Assembly: GCA_034211275.1 (NCBI GenBank)
Contig: JAXHTF010000055.1
Location: 1 to 34,000 of the forward strand
DNA from: Acidobacteriota bacterium
Lineage (GTDB): Bacteria > Acidobacteriota > Thermoanaerobaculia > Multivoradales > JAHZIX01
Direction: 5' to 3'
DNA length: 34,000 nt
The notes beneath the pieces were generated by a model. That model was not told the origin of the DNA and did no database searches. It saw nothing but the letters and a program-made list of their open reading frames with translations. The translations under genes were made by a program, and so were the position numbers. This document shows, piece after piece, positions 1-6,849 of this stretch; the first letter of the stretch is position 1, and every line of letters starts with the position of its first letter.

Positions 1-120
1 AGCGGCAACGAGACCGCCGCCCACCTGAAGGAAAACGGCCGGATCACCTTCATGTTCTGCTCCTTCGGTCCCAAACCCTTGATCCTGCGGCTCTACGGCC
101 GGGGCCGCGCGGTGCTGCCG
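1..120 (+). pseudogene. Inverted C-terminal segment of a PPOX-family gene
   Basis: Read on the plus strand from base 1, this stretch encodes 40 residues starting SGNETAAHLKENGR and ending LYGRGRAVLP. These residues are typical of the second part of the pyridoxamine 5'-phosphate oxidase-like (FMN split-barrel) family. The first 61 residues of the same protein lie on the minus strand at 114-296 and end in LDLTGS. Joined, LDLTGS plus GNETAAHL gives the normal family sequence without loss. The segment is therefore inverted relative to the rest of its gene. It has no start codon of its own and no stop before the join. Whether it is a real inversion or a fold-back at a contig end cannot be told from the window. 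Confidence 0.8.
114..120. repeat. 7-bp inverted-repeat junction (GCTGCCG / CGGCAGC)
   Basis: The breakpoint between the two oppositely oriented halves of the PPOX gene falls in GCTGCCG. The intact gene would carry CGGCAGC where the first half meets the second, and the inverted segment ends in CTGCCG, so the two ends are short inverted repeats. The last three bases of the outer copy (AGC) are the first three bases of the window. Confidence 0.6.
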
Positions 121-296
121 GTGAGGTCGAGGTAGGCCACCCGCTGGGGCGAGAGAACGCGGAAGGTATCGAGCCCCTTGGGCGAGAGATTGACCCGCCC
201 ATCGGCCGACAGCGGCGCGGTGGCGACGAAGAAGAGGGGCTGCTGCTCGATGAGCCCGGTGAGCTCGGGGGTCAGAGCGTCGAGGAATTTCGGCAT
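114..296 (-). pseudogene. N-terminal part of PPOX-family protein, broken by inversion
   Basis: Starting at the ATG at 296, this frame gives MPKFLDALTPELTGL, FFVATAPLSADGRVNLSPKG and DTFRVLSP, then VAYLDLTGS. This is the N-terminal half of a pyridoxamine 5'-phosphate oxidase family (FMN-binding split-barrel) protein of the type usually near 180 residues long. At about residue 61 the frame runs into sequence that is the reverse complement of the family continuation (bases 1-120), so the gene is interrupted as it stands. The start lies 5 bases after the stop of the M50 protease gene, so the two were probably one transcript. An upstream extension to 383 would overlap the M50 gene and is not supported. 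Confidence 0.75.
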
Positions 297-301
297 GGCG
301 G

Positions 302-1015
302 CTAAGAGACTCCCAATCCCAGGTAGAGCAATCCCACCGCCACTCCGTAGATCGGCACGAAGAGAACTCCGAAGAAGCGCCACGCCAGGATCAATCCCAG
401 CAACGCGAACATGGGCTCGGCGAGAAGCTGTTGGTAGCGCAGGCTGATGCGCTTCGGCAACACGAGCTGGATTACCGCGCTGCCGTCCAGCGGCGGCAGC
501 GGCAGCAGGTTGAACAGGAAGAGCAAGAAGTTGAGGGAGAAGAGGATGCTCAACAGCACCGACACACCGTCCGCTGTCGGATCGCCCCCCACCACCAGCC
601 GGTCAAAGCTGAGCACGTCTCGGGTCGGCAGGGTGAAATAGCCCGCCGCCAACCCGACTCGGATGGCAATTCCCGACCACAGCATCAGGAAGAGGTTGGA
701 CACCGGCCCCGCCAACGCCATCCACCCCGCCCGCTTCGGGTGCCGGGCAGCCCAGGCCGGATCGTACGGCGCGCTGGCCCAGCCCATCATCCAGCCCATG
801 AAGCCGAAAGAGAGCAACGGCACCAGCACCGTGCCGAAGGGGGAGCGGGCGATGTGGGGCACCGGATTGAGGGTCACCTGGCCGCCCTCGGAGGCGGTCG
901 GGTCCCCCAGCTTGAGCGCGGCCCACGCATGAGCCGCCTCGTGGAGGGTCAGGGAGAAGACGAAGGCCACGTACCAGACGAGGCCGTGGAGCAGGAGGTC
1001 GGGAGTGAATTCCAT
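302..1015 (-). CDS. Site-2 protease family (M50) membrane metalloprotease
   Basis: A 237-residue polytopic membrane protein of the M50/site-2 protease family, the shorter archaeal/bacterial form without a PDZ domain. The zinc motif HEAAH lies near residue 25 (LTLHEAAHAWAA) inside the first membrane helix. The third zinc ligand is in the distal NLLPLPPLDGS motif around residues 180-190. The hydrophobic segments between them, including GWMALAGPVSNLFLML, match the family core. Such enzymes cut substrates within the membrane; the substrate here is unknown. The ATG at 1015 was chosen because the protein then begins MEFTPDLLLHG directly before the first helix; the longer frame to 1063 adds low-complexity residues. 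The PPOX gene follows 5 bases downstream. Confidence 0.9.
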   Translation of the reverse strand: MEFTPDLLLHGLVWYVAFVFSLTLHEAAHAWAALKLGDPTASEGGQVTLNPVPHIARSPFGTVLVPLLSFGFMGWMMGWASAPYDPAWAARHPKRAGWMALAGPVSNLFLMLWSGIAIRVGLAAGYFTLPTRDVLSFDRLVVGGDPTADGVSVLLSILFSLNFLLFLFNLLPLPPLDGSAVIQLVLPKRISLRYQQLLAEPMFALLGLILAWRFFGVLFVPIYGVAVGLLYLGLGVS

Positions 1016-1087
1016 GCAGGGTTTTCTAGCACAGGCCGGCGGTGGGAAGACACCGGGTTCCACCCGGTCGTGATGGTGGACTGAATT

Positions 1088-1105
1088 GGTGGGCTGGCGC
1101 CCACC
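1088..1105. terminator. GC-rich hairpin between minus-strand genes
   Basis: GGTGGGC and GCCCACC form a perfect 7-bp stem around a 4-base TGGC loop. The hairpin lies 57 bases past the end of the lipoprotein gene in the direction of its transcription. There is no real U-tract, so it is a weak terminator candidate or simply a small interspersed hairpin. Confidence 0.35.
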
Positions 1106-1161
1106 CTACAAGTTGGCTCGATGCTGCGCGGCTACACGGAACCGCTCAGGGCCGAGTCAGG

Positions 1162-1596
1162 TCAGGGAGAGTCGGCAGCGCGACGGATCGAGGTCAACTC
1201 CAGCGGCGTTCCCCACAGCCGCACATTGGCGGGGATCTCTCCGAGCACGCCGCTGAAGACCACCTCGAGGCCATCCTCCCGCAGCTCCTCCGGCAGCTCC
1301 TCCACCGCATAGCGCGTCCCCGGCTCCGCATCCGGCACCAATCCCCACCCGAACTGCCCCACCTGCTGCACCGTTGCGGAGACCTCCCGGAGCTCCGCCC
1401 CCGGCTCCGTCGGCAAGGGCATGGAACTTCCTCCCGAGGCATCCCCAGCCTCCCCCGTCGCTTCCGCCTCGGCCTCTCCCCCACCGGGCCCATTCGCCGC
1501 CGGCGCGCCGTGGGGAGCGCAGGCCACGGCCCCCAGGAGGAGCGGAGTGAGGACGCCGAGGGCGAGCGGAAGGGCCATCGAGAGGAGCTTTCTCAT
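1162..1596 (-). CDS. Putative lipoprotein of unknown function
   Basis: A 144-residue protein beginning MRKLLSMALPLALGVL, with a hydrophobic signal segment ending in GAVAC at Cys26. This is an acceptable lipobox, so export and lipid attachment by Lgt/LspA are likely. A Gly/Ala/Glu-rich linker of about 35 residues follows, then a compact C-terminal part (about residues 65-140, VSATVQQVGQFGWGLV to NVRLWGTPLELTS) that I cannot assign. The gene is transcribed away from the toxin-antitoxin pair at 1724, and a repeat copy lies between the two. No strong ribosome-binding site is visible before the ATG at 1596. Confidence 0.6.
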   Translation of the reverse strand: MRKLLSMALPLALGVLTPLLLGAVACAPHGAPAANGPGGGEAEAEATGEAGDASGGSSMPLPTEPGAELREVSATVQQVGQFGWGLVPDAEPGTRYAVEELPEELREDGLEVVFSGVLGEIPANVRLWGTPLELTSIRRAADSP

Positions 1597-1645
1597 ATCG
1601 AAAGCCTACCACCGAGGCATCGATCCGCAGCTCATCAACAAGCGA

Positions 1646-1685
1646 CCAACAAGTGGGTACCACCCTGGGAATCGCTTGCGGGCGT
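1646..1685 (+). repeat. GGTACC-centred interspersed repeat, copy 1 (upstream of abrB-doc)
   Basis: The core CCAACAAGTGGGTACCACCC lies at 1646-1665 and is followed by a weaker conserved tail (TGGGAATCGCTTGCGGG). It belongs to the family also found at 2393-2455, 22091-22364 and 23141-23175. The tail overlaps the putative -35 element of the antitoxin promoter. Confidence 0.8.
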
Positions 1686-1705
1686 CAGTACGGCTCCACT
1701 AGGAT
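1676..1705 (+). promoter_or_regulatory. Candidate sigma-70 promoter of the abrB-doc operon
   Basis: TTGCGG at 1676-1681 and TAGGAT at 1700-1705 are 18 bases apart. Transcription would begin near 1712, giving a leader of about 12 bases with GAGGTG just before the ATG at 1724. The -35 element overlaps the tail of repeat copy 1, so a protein binding the repeat could affect this promoter. Confidence 0.5.
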
Positions 1706-1723
1706 GTTCGTACGAGGTGCACC

Positions 1724-1951
1724 ATGGTCAAGAAGCTCACCAAGACCGGAAACAGCCTGGCGTTGGTTCTGGACCGCCCGCTGCTCGAGGCTACCGGCAT
1801 CGACGCGGACACCAGCCTGGAAATCTCCACCGACGGTGATGTCATCGTCATCACCCCCGTCCGTGACGAGCGGCGGGCCGAGAAGCTCCGATCCGGGGTT
1901 GAGAAGATCAACGCCCGCTATGCCGGAGTCTTCCAGAAGCTCGCCGAGTGA
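1724..1951 (+). CDS. AbrB/MazE-type antitoxin
   Basis: A 75-residue protein beginning MVKKLTKTGNSLALVLDRPLLE, the swapped-hairpin AbrB/MazE DNA-binding fold (about residues 1-48, including DTSLEISTDGDVIVITPV). A charged helical tail (DERRAEKLRSGVEKINARYAGVFQKLAE) probably wraps and neutralises the toxin. Such antitoxins bind their own promoter, alone or with the toxin. GAGGTG lies 4 bases before the ATG. The stop overlaps the GTG start of the downstream Doc gene in a GTGA tetranucleotide, which couples translation of the pair. Pairing an AbrB-fold antitoxin with a Doc toxin is known but less common than Phd-Doc. Confidence 0.9.
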   Translation: MVKKLTKTGNSLALVLDRPLLEATGIDADTSLEISTDGDVIVITPVRDERRAEKLRSGVEKINARYAGVFQKLAE

Positions 1952-2358
1952 ACAGCGCGGCCAAGGCGGACCCTGTATTCCTGACCCTCGACGAGGTCCT
2001 GGCTCTGCACCAAGACCAAGTACGAAGGTATGGCGGCCTACCCGGCATCCGGGAGCAGGGCCTCTTGTCCTCTGCTTTGGGAGCGGTCTCCGCCACCTTT
2101 GACGGCCAATTCCTACACCAGAGCCTGTACGAGATGGCTGCAGCCTACCTCTTCCACCTCGCCCAGAATCATCCCTTCATCGACGGCAACAAACGCATCG
2201 CTCTCGCCGCAGCTCTGATCTTCCTGTGGATGAATGATGTCGAGATCGAGGTCGAGGACGATCAGCTGACCGATCTCGTGTTTGGCGTCGCGCGGGGAGA
2301 GGTCACGAAATCCCAGGTGGCCGTCTTCCTACAAAGCCACGCCAGACCTGCTTCCTAG
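1948..2358 (+). CDS. doc: Fic/Doc family toxin (death-on-curing type)
   Basis: A 136-residue Fic-fold protein. The catalytic motif HPFIDGNKR occupies residues 75-83, matching the Doc subfamily (H-x-F-x-D-x-N-K-R) rather than the AMP-transferring HPFxxGNGR form. Doc enzymes are known to phosphorylate elongation factor Tu and stop translation. The upstream segment FLTLDEVLALHQDQVRRYGG and GIREQGLLSSAL are typical of the family N-terminus, and the length is normal. The start is GTG at 1948, overlapping the antitoxin stop by 4 bases. The C-terminal helices (DLVFGVARGEVTKSQVAVFLQ) are intact, so the toxin looks functional. A pair of inverted repeat copies follows directly downstream. Confidence 0.92.
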   Translation: MNSAAKADPVFLTLDEVLALHQDQVRRYGGLPGIREQGLLSSALGAVSATFDGQFLHQSLYEMAAAYLFHLAQNHPFIDGNKRIALAAALIFLWMNDVEIEVEDDQLTDLVFGVARGEVTKSQVAVFLQSHARPAS

Positions 2359-2370
2359 TAAGGATGGAAG

Positions 2371-2392
2371 CCATCAGAATCTGCCATCAGAA
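2371..2392 (+). repeat. Direct repeat CCATCAGAA x2
   Basis: CCATCAGAA occurs at 2371-2379 and 2384-2392 with a 13-base period, in the spacer between the doc stop and the inverted repeat pair. No function is evident. Confidence 0.6.
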
Positions 2393-2455
2393 GGTGGGTA
2401 CCCACTGCTGGAACCAGTGAGCCAACAAGTGGGTACCACCCCCGGAAAGGGCTGT
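2393..2455. repeat. GGTACC-centred repeat, copies 2 and 3, as an inverted pair
   Basis: GGTGGGTACCCACTGCTGG (2393-2411) is a minus-oriented copy containing the perfect palindrome GTGGGTACCCAC. CCAACAAGTGGGTACCACCC (2422-2441) is the plus-oriented copy, followed by the tail CCGGAAAGGGCTGTCGAGG. The two arms can pair into a long stem and lie between the converging doc and desaturase-like genes, so they may also act as a bidirectional transcription stop. Confidence 0.75.
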
Positions 2456-2468
2456 CGAGGAGACGCCT

Positions 2469-3959
2469 TCAGAGCTCTCGTGCGAGAACCCGCTGCGCCA
2501 CCTTCACCCCGCCGAGAGCGGTAGCGAGGGTGCTCTGGCCGGGGAAGACCGAGTCGCCCACCAAGAAGAGGCCCGGGAGGATCGGGCGGGGCGCGAGATT
2601 CCGATAGTTGGACAAACCGGCCCGGCGGGGGATGCCGCCGACATAGCCTTCCGGACGGCCGGTGAAGCGCTCGAAGGTCCGGGGGCTGGCGGTGAGCTGA
2701 TGCTCCACCGCCGCCGCCAGCTCCGGCGCCAAGGTGCGCAGCCCCTGCCGCATGCGCTCCTGCACCTGCTCCACATAGACCGCCCGGTGCTCTCGGCCGC
2801 CGGCCTGCAGAGCCTGCATGGGTACGTGGGTGGACACCGTCACCGTGCGACCATCGTCGGGGGTGCGCCCGGTCTCGTCAGCGGCGCTGACGCTACAAAA
2901 GAGGTGATTGCCTTCGAGCAGCGGCCGGGTCGGGTCCTGCACCAACTCCAAATGATGAGCCGACGATCGCTCGAGACTGTCCGGGGGCAGGGCGAGATAG
3001 AGCATGGCCGCCCCCCAGCCGTCCTCCACCCGCTGAGCCAGCTGCCGCAACCGCCACGGCGTGAGTCCGCCCAAGAGGTCCGGGAGCAGCTGCTCCAACG
3101 CCTGGGGCAGCAGATTCGCCACCACCGCTCCGGCCGCCACCGTCCGCCGCCGGGTACGTAACCGCCAGCCCCCCGCGGACGGCGTCAGCCCCTCGGCGCG
3201 CTCGAAGAATGCCACCTCCCCACCGCAGCCGCGAATCGCCTGCACCAAGGATTCCGCCAGCCGGCCGACGCCGCCGTGGACGTGTCCGGTACCGCGGAAG
3301 TAATAATCCATGGCGGCGAGAGCGAAGGGCGCCTCCGCCTCCGCCACCCCCGCCTGCACGGTGATCTGGCAGGTGGCGTCGAGATAGGTCACCAGCGGCT
3401 CGAAGCTCTCCAGACCGTAGCGCTTCAGCACCTGGCCCACCGGGCGCCCCACCAAACCCGCCAGCGGCAGATAGGAGGGCAGCCGACGGGCGTGCTCCCA
3501 AAGCTCCCGCAGACCGAAAGGGGGCAGCAGACGCGGTTCCGAAAACAGCCCCCACAGCGCGTCCGCCACCCGCCGCTGGAGGTCGAAGAAAGCTTCGATG
3601 CCCGCTTCCGGAGCTCCCGGCAGAGCACACAACCGCGCCACCAACTCCTCCCGGCGGGGCGGCACCGACAGACTCCAGCCGGGAGCCCGTAGCTCTACCA
3701 CCGGGTCCAGCACCCGATGCTCCACCGTCAGGCCGTGACGGCGAGTCCAGCGCTCCATCAGCTGACCTTCGCCGAAGCCCGAGAAGAGGGTGGCACCGCT
3801 CTCGAAACGGTAGCCACGGCGTTCGTAGGTGGAGGCGCATCCGCCGGGATAGCCCAGCGTCTCCACCAACAACACCCGGGCTCCCTCCTCCGCCAGGGTC
3901 AAAGCGGTGGCGAGGCCTCCGAAGCCGGCACCGATGACGATTACATCGTAAGTATCCAT
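2469..3959 (-). CDS. Phytoene desaturase/carotenoid isomerase-like FAD oxidoreductase
   Basis: A 496-residue flavoprotein. The Rossmann FAD motif VIGAGFGGLATAL lies at residues 8-20, followed by a typical acidic residue (LLVETLGYPGGCAS). The C-terminal FAD motif LFLVGDSVFPGQSTLATALGG is characteristic of the CrtI/CrtISO/retinol saturase group. The GYPGG(C)AST element is closest to carotenoid isomerase-like members. It presumably acts on a polyisoprenoid or carotenoid, but no other carotenoid genes lie nearby, so the substrate is uncertain. The ATG at 3959 is preferred over the upstream frame because it begins MDTYDVIVIG at the nucleotide-binding strand. It is transcribed alone, convergent with the toxin operon. 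Confidence 0.85.
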   Translation of the reverse strand: MDTYDVIVIGAGFGGLATALTLAEEGARVLLVETLGYPGGCASTYERRGYRFESGATLFSGFGEGQLMERWTRRHGLTVEHRVLDPVVELRAPGWSLSVPPRREELVARLCALPGAPEAGIEAFFDLQRRVADALWGLFSEPRLLPPFGLRELWEHARRLPSYLPLAGLVGRPVGQVLKRYGLESFEPLVTYLDATCQITVQAGVAEAEAPFALAAMDYYFRGTGHVHGGVGRLAESLVQAIRGCGGEVAFFERAEGLTPSAGGWRLRTRRRTVAAGAVVANLLPQALEQLLPDLLGGLTPWRLRQLAQRVEDGWGAAMLYLALPPDSLERSSAHHLELVQDPTRPLLEGNHLFCSVSAADETGRTPDDGRTVTVSTHVPMQALQAGGREHRAVYVEQVQERMRQGLRTLAPELAAAVEHQLTASPRTFERFTGRPEGYVGGIPRRAGLSNYRNLAPRPILPGLFLVGDSVFPGQSTLATALGGVKVAQRVLAREL

Positions 3960-4032
3960 GGGGATCTGGTGGCGGCAGGAAGCCCTCGCAGGCACAGTGC
4001 GAGGCTCCGCCCAACGACTTCATTGTAGGGAC

Positions 4033-4052
4033 TCCCGGCTCCCCTGCCGGGA
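4033..4052. other. Hairpin in the 3960-4267 intergenic region
   Basis: TCCCGGC and GCCGGGA form a 7-bp stem around 6 bases. The 308-bp region between the divergent desaturase and adenine deaminase genes also holds CTAGC...GCTAG (4226-4244) and a repeated TCAGACG (4235-4241 and 4249-4255) close to the ade start. I see no convincing promoter and no purine-riboswitch-like core. Confidence 0.35.
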
Positions 4053-4267
4053 CCTGTCCAGCACGGCCCGGAGGCGGTGGGCAAACCGTCCTGTGGTCTC
4101 GGTCTGTGGTAGAAAGTGGGGAAGGCCGCGGACAGGACAACCAAGCCTGCCTCATCGGCCCAAAGGTCTCTCTCACGATCATCCCTGAAGACGCCGAACC
4201 GGAAGACACCCGACCCGGAAACCGCCTAGCTTTTCAGACGCTAGCCCCTCAGACGGAAAGCATCACC

Positions 4268-5974
4268 ATGGAACTGGCATCCCTGATTCGATACGCCCGC
4301 GGCGACGAGCCCGTCGACCTGTTGATCAAGAACGCGCGGGTGGTCAACGTGCTCAGCGGCGAGATCCTGCCCACCGACGTCGCCCTGGTGCGCTCCCGCA
4401 TCGTCGGCCTCGGAGATTACGAAGCTCGGGAGACCCTCGATCTGGAAGGGGCCTACCTGGCGCCGGGCTTCATCGACGCCCACGTGCACGTGGAGAGCGC
4501 CATGGTGCCGCCCTCCGAATTCGCCCGGGCGGTGGTCCCCCGGGGCACGACGGCGGTGATCACCGACCCCCACGAGATCGCCAACGTCCTGGGCCTGGAC
4601 GGCATCCGCTTCATGTTCGAGAACGCCAAGCACGGACCCTTGAGCATGTACGTCATGGCCTCCTCCTGCGTGCCCGCCACCAACATGGAAACCAGCGGCG
4701 CGGTGCTCCATTCCTATGATCTGACCTCCCTCAAATCCGACCCCTGGGTGCTGGGCTTGGCGGAGGTGATGAACTTCCCCGGCGTGATCCACGGTGACGA
4801 GGAGGTGCTGGCCAAGCTGCGGACTTTCAGCGAGATGGTGGTGGACGGTCACTGCCCCGGCCTCAGCGGCAAGGAGCTCCAGGCCTATGCCGCCGCCGGC
4901 ATCCAGAGCGACCACGAGTGCACCACCGTCGAGGAGGCGCGGGAGAAGCTCCGTCTGGGCATGACCATCTTCATCCGCGAGGCGACCAACGCCCGCAACC
5001 TCAAGACCCTGCTGCCGCTGGTGGATCAGAACAATCATCACCGCATCTGCTTCTGCACCGACGACCGACAGCCGGCGGACCTGCTGGACGAAGGCCACAT
5101 CGACTTCATGGTGCGCACCGCCATCGCCGAGGGCATCGACCCCATCGTCGCCATCCGCATGGCCACCTGCAACACCGCCGACTACTTCCGGCTGCGGGAC
5201 CGCGGCTGCATCGCCCCGGGCCGGCGGGCGGACCTCATCGCCTTCCACGACCTCGAGGCACCGCGGCCCCACCTGGTCTTCCGCGGCGGTCAGCTGGTGG
5301 CCAAGGACGGCGCCATGGTGGTGCCCCGGCGGGAGGTGCCCACCCGGGTGCTGCGGGGCACCATGAACGTCGCCTGGCGCTCCCTCGACCTGACGATCCC
5401 CGCCGAGGGGGAGACGGTGCGGGTGATCGGCGCAGTGCCCAACCAACTGGTCACCGAAAGCCTCACCGCCCAAGCCAAGATCGTCGACGGCCAGGCCGTC
5501 TCCGATCCCTCCCAAGACCTGATCAAGATGGCGGTCATCGAGCGCCATCTGGCCTCCGGCGCCATCGGCAAGGGTTTCGTCCGTGGTCTCGGCCTACAGC
5601 GCGGCGCCCTCGCCTCCTCCGTCGCCCACGATCACCACAACCTGGTGGTGGTGGGTGCCGACGACGAGTCCATGATCACCGCCGCCCGGCGCTGTGCCCG
5701 GCTGGGGGGCGGGCTGGTGGTCGCGGAGGGAGAGACGGTGCTGGCGGAAGTGCCGCTGCCGGTGGGCGGATTGATGAGCACCGAACCCATCGAAAAGGTA
5801 CGGCAGCAGCTCGACAAGGCTCTGGAGGCCGCCGGCACCCTCGGCTCTACCCTCCACGACCCGTTCATGGCCATGAGTTTCCTGGCCCTGGAGGTGATCC
5901 CGTCCCTCAAGCTCACCGATCAGGGGCTGGTGGACGTGGACCGCTTCGAGATCGTTCCGCTGTGGGTAGCCTGA
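4268..5974 (+). CDS. ade: Adenine deaminase
   Basis: A 568-residue amidohydrolase of the adenine deaminase (Ade/YicP) family, which hydrolyses adenine to hypoxanthine and ammonia for purine salvage. The metal site motif GFIDAHVHVESAM covers residues 67-79 (His72, His74). Other family blocks are TDPHEIANVLG, MASSCVPATNMETSG, GLAEVMNFPGV, GHCPGLSGKELQAY, SDHECTTVEEA and DDRQPADLLDEGHID. The C-terminal domain keeps VAHDHHNLVVVG and the end EVIPSLKLTDQGLVDV. Length is normal for the family. The ATG at 4268 begins MELASLIRYARG; the open frame upstream to 4106 looks non-coding. lspA follows 17 bases after the stop, so the two are probably co-transcribed although their roles are unrelated. Confidence 0.95.
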   Translation: MELASLIRYARGDEPVDLLIKNARVVNVLSGEILPTDVALVRSRIVGLGDYEARETLDLEGAYLAPGFIDAHVHVESAMVPPSEFARAVVPRGTTAVITDPHEIANVLGLDGIRFMFENAKHGPLSMYVMASSCVPATNMETSGAVLHSYDLTSLKSDPWVLGLAEVMNFPGVIHGDEEVLAKLRTFSEMVVDGHCPGLSGKELQAYAAAGIQSDHECTTVEEAREKLRLGMTIFIREATNARNLKTLLPLVDQNNHHRICFCTDDRQPADLLDEGHIDFMVRTAIAEGIDPIVAIRMATCNTADYFRLRDRGCIAPGRRADLIAFHDLEAPRPHLVFRGGQLVAKDGAMVVPRREVPTRVLRGTMNVAWRSLDLTIPAEGETVRVIGAVPNQLVTESLTAQAKIVDGQAVSDPSQDLIKMAVIERHLASGAIGKGFVRGLGLQRGALASSVAHDHHNLVVVGADDESMITAARRCARLGGGLVVAEGETVLAEVPLPVGGLMSTEPIEKVRQQLDKALEAAGTLGSTLHDPFMAMSFLALEVIPSLKLTDQGLVDVDRFEIVPLWVA

Positions 5975-5991
5975 GGGGAGGATGACCTGAG

Positions 5992-6585
5992 ATGAGCTCC
6001 GAGAACTCCCTGAACCCGACCGCTGCCAATCCCCAACCCGCGGCTTCCGGCCGCAAGTGGATCCTTTTCGCCGCGGTGGTGCTCACCATCTTGGCGCTGG
6101 ATCTGGCGACCAAATCCTGGGCTCTGGGAGCCCTGGAGCCCCGGGGGCCGACGATCTACGGCCTCGGCTTCATCCCCCTGACCCTGCACTTCAACACCGG
6201 CGGCCTGTGGGGCATCGGCAGCGGCAGCGTCTCCCGCTGGCTTTTCTCCATCGCCTCCTTCGCGGCGCTGGCACTGCTAGTGCACCTCTACCGCAGCACC
6301 GACCGCCGGCACCCGCTACGCCTGATCACCATCCCCATGATCGCCGCCGGCGCCCTGGGCAACCTGGTGGACCGCCTGCGCTGGGATCGCGGGGTGGTGG
6401 ATTTCATCGGCCCGGTGGATCTGGGCTTCATGCACTGGCCCATCTTCAACGTCGCCGACATGGCCATCAGCTGCTGCACCATTCTGCTGGTGATCTCGCT
6501 GTGGCGGGATCCGGGGGAGCCCCAGCCGGCGATGCGAGGGAAAACTCCCGGCCAAGCCGTCGAAGAAACCCCCGCCGGCGGATGA
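5992..6585 (+). CDS. lspA: Lipoprotein signal peptidase (signal peptidase II)
   Basis: A 197-residue membrane aspartyl protease that removes the signal peptide from prolipoproteins after lipid transfer. Four hydrophobic helices are visible (about residues 23-40, 83-100, 111-124 and 154-172). The conserved blocks LDLATKSWA (36-44), FNTGGLWGIGSG (67-78), GALGNLVDR (120-128), VVDFIG and FNVADMAIS (152-160) contain the invariant Asp residues of the active site. It has a longer than usual Pro/Ala-rich N-terminal extension (residues 1-20). GGGGAGG precedes the ATG by about 10 bases. It follows ade by 17 bases, and a lipoprotein substrate is encoded nearby at 1162-1596. Confidence 0.95.
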   Translation: MSSENSLNPTAANPQPAASGRKWILFAAVVLTILALDLATKSWALGALEPRGPTIYGLGFIPLTLHFNTGGLWGIGSGSVSRWLFSIASFAALALLVHLYRSTDRRHPLRLITIPMIAAGALGNLVDRLRWDRGVVDFIGPVDLGFMHWPIFNVADMAISCCTILLVISLWRDPGEPQPAMRGKTPGQAVEETPAGG

Positions 6586-6627
6586 CCCGAGGCTGAAACA
6601 CCTTCCCCAGCACCGGCGTAGGTTGGA

Positions 6628-6849
6628 ATGGAGGAAACGAAATTGATCCAATTCCTACTCTGGCTCTTGCTCCTGATCTTCTGCTGGCCGCTAGCGCTCC
6701 TGGCGCTTCTGCTCTACCCCATCGTCTGGTTGTTGCTGCTGCCCTTCCGGCTGGTCGGCATCGCCGTCGAAGGGGTCTTCGAGTTGCTCAAGGCCATCCT
6801 GCTGCTGCCGGCGCGAGTGCTGCGCGGGCCTTCGCGCGTCCGCGCCTGA
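6628..6849 (+). CDS. Small hydrophobic membrane protein
   Basis: A 73-residue protein made of two adjoining hydrophobic stretches (about residues 8-30 and 32-65, very rich in Leu) ending in a basic tail (RVLRGPSRVRA). Function unknown. The ATG at 6628 has no clear ribosome-binding site. GGAGG at 6632-6636 sits 6-8 bases before an in-frame TTG at 6643, so the true product may start MIQFLLWLL and be 68 residues. It follows lspA by 42 bases on the same strand. Its stop codon is directly adjacent to the stop of the opposing FG-GAP gene, with no bases between. Confidence 0.6.
   Translation: MEETKLIQFLLWLLLLIFCWPLALLALLLYPIVWLLLLPFRLVGIAVEGVFELLKAILLLPARVLRGPSRVRA

Noticed and set aside
1646-2446. 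Integron cassette with attC sites
   Set aside because: Toxin-antitoxin modules flanked by repeats fit the idea, but the repeats lack the paired RYYYAAC / GTTRRRY core sites and no integrase is in the window.
3960-4267. Purine riboswitch upstream of ade
   Set aside because: No conserved three-way-junction core or loop-loop sequences; only small hairpins are seen.
4241-5548. Long minus-strand open frame (435 codons) opposite adenine deaminase
   Set aside because: It is antisense to a fully conserved ade gene; His/Gly/Val-rich translation is typical of a shadow in GC-rich DNA.
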